DNA from: an uncultured Prevotella sp.
GTDB taxonomy: Bacteria; Bacteroidota; Bacteroidia; Bacteroidales; Bacteroidaceae
Length of the DNA stretch: 41,521 nt
Reading direction: 5' to 3'
NCBI GenBank assembly: GCA_900316295.1
Contig: ONCJ01000021.1
Span: forward strand, 1-41,521
The notes below the pieces were generated by a model, which saw only the letters and a program-made list of their open reading frames with translations, did no database searches and had not been told where the DNA came from. How positions within the stretch are numbered: the stretch's first letter is position 1; each line of letters begins with the position of its first letter. The position numbers and the translations under genes are program-made. Positions 35,872-41,521 of this stretch are shown here, piece after piece.

Positions 35872-37428
35872 TTATTCCATCGGGCGAATCATAGATTCTA
35901 TGAACTTGATTTCCTCATCCGTCAGCCCGTACTTCTTATATAGTTCCTCGTCCGTCCACGGCTTGGAGAAGTCTTGGAGGGGGATTAAGCTAAATACCTC
36001 CCTATTAACTTGCATTGTACCTTTGCCATAGTATAGCAAAAATCTAAATAATTTGGTGTGAATATATTGATTGCAATTTAATTGCTCTTTTTGAGTATCG
36101 AATGGACCTATTGTCAAAAAAGTTTCAGTACAGACACATTCTTTATCTGCAAGAATAACTTCCGGTGGTATTACAGCATTAGTTGAATAACTTGTAGTAA
36201 AGAATATTTTGAATTTATCTATCATATCAATTCCAGCCGTTATAAATTGACGTTTCACGTATCCGATTTGCCGTTTTGCTCCTCCTTTAATACCCTTCAC
36301 TCCATGTATTTGAATGTAGTTTTCTTTTTTATTTGAAACAAGTCCTGATGTAGGATATTTTTCTGGACTATTAAACAAATCTTTTCTTATACCAAAAGGT
36401 TTTGTTAATGACACAATTTTTGTGAATGATTCCCCGGTAGAGGTCTTTTCAAGTATAGAAAGTATCCTTTCATCCCTAACTACATATTTGAAATATCTAT
36501 TTCTTAATTGTCTTTTTGATTCTACGGTATTACCATCTGCTGCATTATAAACATAATGAATTCCTCCCTGCCTTAGTGAATCGTATTGATTATCTCTCAA
36601 AAAATAACAAACTCCCCCATCTATATGAAGTCCTGTAAAACAGAATGCGCTGCTCTCGAAATCGTAAATATGCCTTAATCTTATGTCATTCATCATAGAC
36701 TCTCTGAATCTATTTAAAACAGTCTTTCCACCAACCATCCACTTAGAGGGTATTATCATGCAGAGATAACGTGATCCAAGTTTTTTTGCTTGTTCAACAA
36801 ATAATTGATATATAGGATTGGCAGCATCTGTGCTTGCTCCGCTACCATCTCCAAGCTGATACGGCGGATTGCCGATAATTACATCGAAAGTCATATTATT
36901 ATATAATGTATTAGGATTGTCTGTGTGAATAAACTCGTAAGCATGGGATTCGAGGTCGTCACCTCGGTCATATACTTCTTGCGATGCTCCGCAATAGCTG
37001 CACTTTCCGTTCTGCCAAGAATGTTTTATCTCAGCAAAGCGGATGTTGCCGTCTTCGTTGTCGAAATGCGAGATGCTGTACTTGCCGCTGGCATTCTTCG
37101 AACAATAAAGGCTTCGGCGGCTCATCATGGAAGTCAGCTGAGTTATGGCAAGCCCGAATAGTTGATGGTGCATGATGTGGTCGATGCGTTCCTGTTGGTC
37201 GGGAATCGTATCTGCCAATCCATCGATCAGCCGCTTGGCTATCTCTCGCAAGAAGACACCACTCTTTGTACATGGATCGAGAAACTTGGTGTCGGGACTT
37301 CGGAATAACTCTTGCGGCAACATGTCCAGCATCTGATTGGCAAGTCCGGGAGGTGTGAATACTTCGTCATTGCTTAGGTTAGCCAAGCACGACAATACGT
37401 CGGGATTGTAATTGAGTCGGTTATTCAT
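35872..37428 (-). CDS. N6-adenine DNA methylase, Eco57I-type, with target-recognition region
   Basis: The 518-residue product has an N-terminal SAM-binding part with NDEVFTPPGLANQMLDMLP (motif X) and FLDPCTKSGVFLREIA (motif I), a small CSYCG knuckle near 143-147, and the catalytic IIGNPPYQLGDG (motif IV, NPPY at 187-190). The remaining 320 residues would include the target-recognition domain. The DNA for that part is conspicuously AT-rich compared with the ends of the gene. It overlaps the upstream methylase-like gene by eight bases and lies 84 bases before the four-helix gene, so it is the specificity and modification partner of the helicase. Confidence 0.88.
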   Translation of the reverse strand: MNNRLNYNPDVLSCLANLSNDEVFTPPGLANQMLDMLPQELFRSPDTKFLDPCTKSGVFLREIAKRLIDGLADTIPDQQERIDHIMHHQLFGLAITQLTSMMSRRSLYCSKNASGKYSISHFDNEDGNIRFAEIKHSWQNGKCSYCGASQEVYDRGDDLESHAYEFIHTDNPNTLYNNMTFDVIIGNPPYQLGDGSGASTDAANPIYQLFVEQAKKLGSRYLCMIIPSKWMVGGKTVLNRFRESMMNDIRLRHIYDFESSAFCFTGLHIDGGVCYFLRDNQYDSLRQGGIHYVYNAADGNTVESKRQLRNRYFKYVVRDERILSILEKTSTGESFTKIVSLTKPFGIRKDLFNSPEKYPTSGLVSNKKENYIQIHGVKGIKGGAKRQIGYVKRQFITAGIDMIDKFKIFFTTSYSTNAVIPPEVILADKECVCTETFLTIGPFDTQKEQLNCNQYIHTKLFRFLLYYGKGTMQVNREVFSLIPLQDFSKPWTDEELYKKYGLTDEEIKFIESMIRPME

Positions 37429-38107
37429 AGTCAGGTAGTTTTAGGTAGTCGGTAATGGGATATTCCCGCTTAGGCAGGTGTACGAACGTAGGTTCGCCCG
37501 TGTCGGCAAAGAGTAGTCCTTCTTCACCAGGCTTTGGCTTGTCATACTCAACGTTTTTCAAGAGTTCCGACAATTCAAAATCGCGTCGCTTCACCTTTCC
37601 GTTTGTGCCGATGAAGGTCCATTCGCAGAAGGTGATGGGCTCACCATTATCTTGGAGCATGGTGAGGGCATCGCCACAAAGAATGTTTTTGCGGAGAAGA
37701 AAGCTGATGCATCTAACCAGTTCCGGAGATGCATCTACATGAAGATGTTGCCGATAAGTATCAAGATATTGGGTAAGCAGGCGTTGGCGACAAGCCTCCA
37801 CATTGTCGGGCAGCAGCTCTACGCCATACATCGAACTGACGGCCTGTGCAGATGCGAGGTCGTACTCATAGCGATTGCGGACAAACTGGCGCCGCACCGC
37901 CTCCATCTTCCTACTCAATATCTCTACGAGGAAGTTACCATTACCACAGGCAGGTTCCAGGAAGCGGGAATCGATACGCTCCGTCTCTTCCTTTACCAAG
38001 TCGAGCATTGCGCATACCTCCCTCTTGGCGGTATATACCTCGCCATGATCAGACACACGCTGCCGCGATACTACCTGCCGCTCTTGTTTATCGTCCTTTG
38101 TTATCAT
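37421..38107 (-). CDS. Truncated or companion SAM-dependent DNA methylase
   Basis: The 228-residue product has the front half of an N6-adenine methylase: HGEVYTAKREVCAMLDL (motif X-like), FLEPACGNGNFLVEIL (motif I, residues 49-64), YGVELLPDNVEACRQRL and NILCGDALT. No NPPY or DPPY motif follows; instead the chain continues ITFCEWTFIGTNGKVKRRDF and ends in a short acidic tail. It therefore binds SAM but probably cannot methylate alone. It is the first gene of the operon and overlaps the complete methylase by eight bases, which favours a two-subunit enzyme over a decayed copy. Confidence 0.8.
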   Translation of the reverse strand: MITKDDKQERQVVSRQRVSDHGEVYTAKREVCAMLDLVKEETERIDSRFLEPACGNGNFLVEILSRKMEAVRRQFVRNRYEYDLASAQAVSSMYGVELLPDNVEACRQRLLTQYLDTYRQHLHVDASPELVRCISFLLRKNILCGDALTMLQDNGEPITFCEWTFIGTNGKVKRRDFELSELLKNVEYDKPKPGEEGLLFADTGEPTFVHLPKREYPITDYLKLPDYE

Positions 38108-38286
38108 TTGGTCTATTTAGCGTGAAACGATAAAGTACAGGTATAAAGAAAGTGTACCATGTTACCATATACACTCACGCTAGGAGACCAATCCTTGAAA
38201 GATATATATGGAACAGGTACACCTTATACAAGGTGTATCCCAATTCCAACAAGGCTCTTTCAAAATTTTGGTCTTATTTAGCGTGA
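38108..38286. promoter_or_regulatory. Three copies of a two-part motif in the methylase leader
   Basis: TTGGTCT, a 2-4-base gap, then TAGCGTGA occurs directly at 38108-38125, inverted at 38175-38189 (as TCACGCTA, GG, AGACCAA) and directly at about 38269-38286. A weaker relative, TTGTCT-TAACGTGA, lies at 38570-38583. The first copy abuts the methylase ATG. All three lie in the transcribed leader predicted from the promoter at 38370-38401. They could be operator half-sites, RNA elements or recombination sites. Bases 38402-38569 beyond the promoter show nothing else I can name. Confidence 0.7.
38218..38237. other. Hairpin in the methylase leader
   Basis: TACACCTT-ATAC-AAGGTGTA is an 8-bp perfect stem with a four-base loop, placed between the second and third copies of the two-part motif. 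No T run follows on the minus strand, so it is not a standard terminator. Confidence 0.7.
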
Positions 38287-38369
38287 AGCCTCTTTAGAAT
38301 ATAGATACAACTATCTTATTCACCCACGAAAATATTGCTGATTGTTTCCGCTGAAACTCACAGCATCGA

Positions 38370-38401
38370 CAAAGGTACGATTAAGTGAAGAGAAAACCAA
38401 A
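38370..38401 (-). promoter_or_regulatory. Consensus promoter of the restriction-modification-like operon
   Basis: On the minus strand TTTG (38398-38401) is 20 bases from TACCTTTG (38370-38377). Transcription would start near 38363, giving a leader of about 255 bases before the methylase ATG at 38107, unusually long for this window. Confidence 0.75.
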
Positions 38402-38588
38402 TTTAATTTGAGTTTTCTTGAACGCAAGTACTTTCGGCGAAGCAAAAGACACTATTAAACAAGAACAATTCAAAGGAAAAAGCAAATTTTCTTTGCACAA
38501 CATTTCATCTGAGTGAGGGAAATAGTTGAGATGGTGAAGAAACAGGATTAAGGACTGCTGAATTTAACATTGTCTTAACGTGAAATAT

Positions 38589-38620
38589 CTTGTTTTTAAG
38601 ATGAAAAATTAGTACTTTTG
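38589..38620 (+). promoter_or_regulatory. Promoter of the DUF6078 gene
   Basis: CTTG (38589-38592, near-match to TTTG) is 20 bases from TACTTTTG (38613-38620, full match). The leader to the ATG at 38672 is about 45 bases. Confidence 0.65.
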
Positions 38621-38671
38621 TAAAGTAAATGAAAGTATATAATTAAACTATTGCAAGTCTTTTTTTAACTT

Positions 38672-39127
38672 ATGAAAAACAATTATCTGTTCAACATGAG
38701 CGACGTGCCATACGGATGGCCTATGTGTTTCAACAATGAGTGTGCCAAGAAGAACGAGTGCCTGCGCTACTGCGTGGGTGAAAAGGCTTTGGACCTGGAG
38801 CCAGCGGCACATGAGACGGGCGTCTGCGTTACTCCGGCTGCCTACAGGGACGGTGAATGCAGGAAATTCTTCAGTATTAAGACGGAGCGTGTGGCATGGG
38901 GATTCTCGCATATCTACGACAAGGTGCTCAAGATTCATTACTCGGAGATTAAAGCAGAAATAAAACAATACGTTCATGGCGGGACGAACTACTACCGATA
39001 TGCCAACGGACAGAAGAAGCTCAACGAGAACCAGCAGCAATGGATTGCTGACCTCTTCAGCAAGTATGGCTACACGGATCCTGTAGAGTTCGACCATTAC
39101 GAAGACAAAGTCACATTCCAGCCATAG
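38672..39127 (+). CDS. DUF6078 family protein with cysteine-rich N-terminus
   Basis: The 151-residue product matches the Bacteroidales DUF6078 family as I know it: a short cysteine-rich N-terminus (C19, C24, C30, C34, then C52 and C63) that could hold a metal, followed by a helical region with WGFSHIYDKVLKIHYSEIKAEI and a C-terminal NENQQQWIADLFSKYGY segment. No signal peptide is present. A second in-frame ATG (MSDVPYGW, residue 9) is an alternative start. Function is unknown. It is divergent from the restriction-modification-like operon and may or may not belong with it. Confidence 0.8.
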   Translation: MKNNYLFNMSDVPYGWPMCFNNECAKKNECLRYCVGEKALDLEPAAHETGVCVTPAAYRDGECRKFFSIKTERVAWGFSHIYDKVLKIHYSEIKAEIKQYVHGGTNYYRYANGQKKLNENQQQWIADLFSKYGYTDPVEFDHYEDKVTFQP

Positions 39128-39185
39128 CCTGGCGACACTCTCGCCACAATGTGGTGAAAGTGTGACCAAGGCGAAAAGACACGAC

Positions 39186-39288
39186 AACCACGCTTTGGTT
39201 TCATGAGAACCAAGGCGTGGTTGCAAGAAAACCAGACCTTGGTTGCAAGAAAACCAAGGCTTGGTTGAAAGAAAACCAAGGCTTGGTT
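39186..39288. repeat. 22-base palindromic tandem repeat upstream of ttcA
   Basis: Four full units (39186, 39208, 39230 and 39252) and a partial fifth (39274-39288) follow one another without spacers. Each starts with a near-palindrome, AACCAAGGCTTGGTT or a variant, and ends in a short linker such as GCAAGAA. The units diverge from each other, with the last two most alike. A further imperfect hairpin lies just upstream around 39137-39163. Confidence 0.9.
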
Positions 39289-39340
39289 AAGATAGAACAA
39301 AGAGAGAATATCCGACTTTGCGATAACAAAAACAAGGACT

Positions 39341-40060
39341 ATGAATTTAGAGGATAAGATAAGACAACGGTTCATGGATGCGTGGACGAGGTACGGACTG
39401 CTGGAGGATGGCGACAAAATACTCGTCGGACTGTCGGGCGGCAAGGACTCGTTATGCCTGCTGGAGCTGTTGGCAGCACAAGCTCGTATATTCAAACCAA
39501 GGATTAGTGTGGAGGCGCTGCATGTGAGGATGGAGAATGTGGAGTATGAGTCGGACACACGATGGCTGGAGGAGTTCTGCAAAGACAAGGGTGTCAGGCT
39601 GCATGTCCGCACCACACGGTTTGAAGAGACTCGGGAAGACCAGCAGAAAAAGCCTGCCTGCTTCTTGTGTTCGTGGATGCGGCGCAAGGTATTGTTCGAC
39701 GTAGCTCAGGAACTGGGCTGCAACAAGATTGCTCTGGGTCATCACCAGGATGACATCCTGCACACAATGCTGATGAACCTTACTACACAAGGACGCTTCT
39801 CGACGATGCCGGCGATGCTGAGGATGAAGAAGATGCCGCTGACTATCATCCGTCCGCTATGTCTGGAACAGGAAAAGGATATCATGGAGCTGGCTGAGAA
39901 GCATGGCTATGAGAAGCAGCTGAAGAAGTGTCCGCACGAGCAGGAAACAATTCGGGGCTCCATGCGCCTCATGTTTGAAGACATGGAGCGACGGAACCCC
40001 GAAGTGCGTTATTCTATGTGGAAAGCGCTTGAGCGCGAGAATAAACTTGTGGAACTGTAG
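39341..40060 (+). CDS. ttcA: TtcA-like tRNA 2-thiocytidine synthetase (PP-loop ATPase)
   Basis: The 239-residue product is an N-type ATP pyrophosphatase with the PP-loop SGGKDS at 32-37 and the GHHQDD segment typical of TtcA and related enzymes. C107 and C110 (ACFLC) and C197 (KKCPHE) match the three cysteines that hold an iron-sulfur cluster in TtcA, the enzyme that thiolates C32 of certain tRNAs. It is shorter than the Escherichia coli enzyme. Because related PP-loop proteins share this layout, the precise tRNA target is inferred. It ends 12 bases before the convergent porin gene. Confidence 0.82.
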   Translation: MNLEDKIRQRFMDAWTRYGLLEDGDKILVGLSGGKDSLCLLELLAAQARIFKPRISVEALHVRMENVEYESDTRWLEEFCKDKGVRLHVRTTRFEETREDQQKKPACFLCSWMRRKVLFDVAQELGCNKIALGHHQDDILHTMLMNLTTQGRFSTMPAMLRMKKMPLTIIRPLCLEQEKDIMELAEKHGYEKQLKKCPHEQETIRGSMRLMFEDMERRNPEVRYSMWKALERENKLVEL

Positions 40061-40072
40061 TCCTTCCTTTTT

Positions 40073-41521
40073 TTAGAAGTGATAGCTCAGGGTCATGAGC
40101 AACTGACTGCGATTGTTCTTGACGGAGGTGACTGAGGGGATGTTGTTCTGAGGGCTGTCTGCTATCCAGTTGCCCTGTGCGTCTGTCTCATAATAGGTGC
40201 CGAATGGACGGAAGTCGCCCTTCTGAGCTGAATACTGATAGGCAAGGTCTATGTTCCAGCGGTCTATCTGATAGCCTATACCGAAGGTAACGCGGTTGGT
40301 ACCCTTCCAGTTGGTGAAGTCGGTGGTGCTGGTGTAGTAGATGCCGATGGGGTCGTTGGCACGATAGTCTTGCGAATACTCGTATGTTGCCTTCTCGCCA
40401 GAGCTCTTATACTTGGGTGACACGTAGTTGTAACCTGCACGGAGGGCGAGGTTGGGAAGTGGCTTATATTCGGCACCGAGCTTCACGGTGGCTACTCCCT
40501 TGAGGGTGTTGTCGGTGTGGCGGTTCATCACCTTGTCGTTGGACGAGTCCTTGTAGACGTCGCCATAGATCGGATCGTACAGGGCGAGGTCCTCGTAGCG
40601 TGTCTTAGTGGAGCTGTAGTCGGTATACTCGACGGTAGCTCCGAGGGCAAGGTAGTTGCCTACGGTATGACCGAGTGAGAAACCGAACACCCATGGTGTG
40701 ACTACCCTGTAGTCGTAGCGCTCACGATTGCTCTCCACAGCGGCTGAACCTAAAGAAGAGTCATAATAGCGGGTGGTGTTCTTTGTGGTAAGGTCATACC
40801 ATGTAGGAGTATGGACGTATGCACCGATACGGAATGGTGACTCCTCGACGGGACGAACGATGATACCTGCCTTAACGTCGAAACCTGTACCGTCTACCTC
40901 ACGATCGTCGGTAATGCCGACTCTTGCTCCGTCGACGAGCTCCTCTGAGTATTCGCCGTAGTGCTTGTAGTTGACATCCTTGATACCGAAGGTGACACCG
41001 AGGTATACACGGTCGTTGATGTTACCGCTGACGCTGAAGTCGTGATCGGCTATCCAACCTTCGTGCTCACGGTTGAGACGGAAGCTGTTGGCGTCTACCC
41101 ATCCGTCGTAGTATGTCTTGCCTTCGTCGTCGGTACGTCCGAGGAAGTTGTTCAGATAGAAGTGGTCGACGGTGCTCAGGTTGTCGTTGTTGGTGTCAAA
41201 CGCACCATTATACCACTTTTGTGATGTCTGCTTGTTCTGCGACGCTCCGTTGAGACGGTTGGCTGCGGCAAGGATGTAATTGAAGTTCTTGCTCTTATGG
41301 TAGTTGTAGGCAAGGTTGAGGTATGAGTTTCTGCCTGAGCGGATGGAATATACTATTCCGAACTGGTCGAAACTGGCATTGGTCTTATCGCCCTTGGCTC
41401 CTCTGTCGGCAGACTGGAAGATGAGTCCTGCCGAACCGCTGACGGTGCTGTGACGGAAGAGTCCCATACCTGCAGGGTTGGAGCTGATGGTGGAGAGGTC
41501 GGCACCGAGGGCCTCCATAGC
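40073..41521 (-). CDS. FadL/OmpP1-type outer-membrane transporter, N-terminus beyond window
   Basis: The frame is open to the right edge, so the signal peptide and the first residues are missing; 482 residues are visible. The visible part begins around AMEALGADLSTISSNPAGMGLF, which is the conserved NPAGM hatch region of the FadL/OmpP1 family, and continues as amphipathic strands ending in a typical barrel terminus (LLMTLSYHF). Members carry hydrophobic compounds across the outer membrane; the substrate is unknown here. The family's length and the position of the NPA motif suggest only the first few dozen residues are lost. Confidence 0.88.
   Translation of the reverse strand, partial: AMEALGADLSTISSNPAGMGLFRHSTVSGSAGLIFQSADRGAKGDKTNASFDQFGIVYSIRSGRNSYLNLAYNYHKSKNFNYILAAANRLNGASQNKQTSQKWYNGAFDTNNDNLSTVDHFYLNNFLGRTDDEGKTYYDGWVDANSFRLNREHEGWIADHDFSVSGNINDRVYLGVTFGIKDVNYKHYGEYSEELVDGARVGITDDREVDGTGFDVKAGIIVRPVEESPFRIGAYVHTPTWYDLTTKNTTRYYDSSLGSAAVESNRERYDYRVVTPWVFGFSLGHTVGNYLALGATVEYTDYSSTKTRYEDLALYDPIYGDVYKDSSNDKVMNRHTDNTLKGVATVKLGAEYKPLPNLALRAGYNYVSPKYKSSGEKATYEYSQDYRANDPIGIYYTSTTDFTNWKGTNRVTFGIGYQIDRWNIDLAYQYSAQKGDFRPFGTYYETDAQGNWIADSPQNNIPSVTSVKNNRSQLLMTLSYHF

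Noticed and set aside
39186-39288. CRISPR-like array
   Set aside because: The units are contiguous, divergent and palindromic, with no spacers between them and no cas genes nearby.

Overview
The window looks like a chromosomal segment from a Bacteroidales bacterium, most probably a Prevotella-like member of the Prevotellaceae. Seen in the sequence: start codons are rarely preceded by a strong Shine-Dalgarno; at least ten upstream regions carry the Bacteroidota -7 box (TAnnTTTG), several with a TTTG -33 box 19-20 bases away; and many proteins belong to families typical of this phylum (DUF4861, DUF5686, DUF6078, DUF4738-like lipoprotein, HU-CCDC81/SPOR protein, S16 with a long Ala/Glu tail). 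No rRNA, tRNA, integrase, transposase or classical CRISPR array was recognised.

Layout. 1-1500: a partial operon of small Bacteroidales hypotheticals on the minus strand, divergent from a PPC/DUF296 protein. 1500-1714: an unexplained hairpin-rich stretch ending in a strong terminator, possibly a small RNA. 1754-6806: a minus-strand citrate lyase operon in the order citD-citE-citF-citX-citCG, with the ligase and the prosthetic-group synthase fused; no transporter is adjacent. 6951-8854: a plus-strand operon of a DUF2520 dehydrogenase-like protein, a KdsC-like phosphatase and Maf. 8855-9454: gene-free, with nested perfect inverted repeats and a bidirectional terminator. 9455-12285: pgk, a zinc-ribbon/FHA protein and an HU/SPOR membrane protein. 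12430-15122: rfbC, ugd and a lipoprotein. 15106-22991 (minus): GH3 glycosidase, DedA, TPR protein, glnS, mltG, DUF4861 protein. 23205-31497 (plus): DUF5686 outer-membrane protein and an AddA/AddB-type helicase-nuclease pair. 31739-32302: rpsP. 32490-38107 (minus): a restriction-modification-like operon of two N6-adenine methylase-type genes, a four-helix-bundle protein with a frameshifted tail, and a GIY-YIG/DEAD-box helicase. 38672-41521: DUF6078 protein, TtcA-like protein and a partial FadL-type porin.

The most interesting region is 32490-38400. A consensus promoter at 38370-38401 drives a roughly 250-base leader that holds three copies (one inverted) of a two-part motif, TTGGTCT-N(2-4)-TAGCGTGA, ahead of the split methylase, the four-helix protein and the helicase. 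The target-recognition part of the larger methylase is strikingly AT-rich, the usual sign of exchanged specificity.

A second theme is that many spacers carry their own short repeat family with an unrelated unit (8, 9, 22, 23 or 42 bases), placed against start or stop codons. The families share a design but not a sequence. All functional assignments rest on motifs read by eye; no database search was run.
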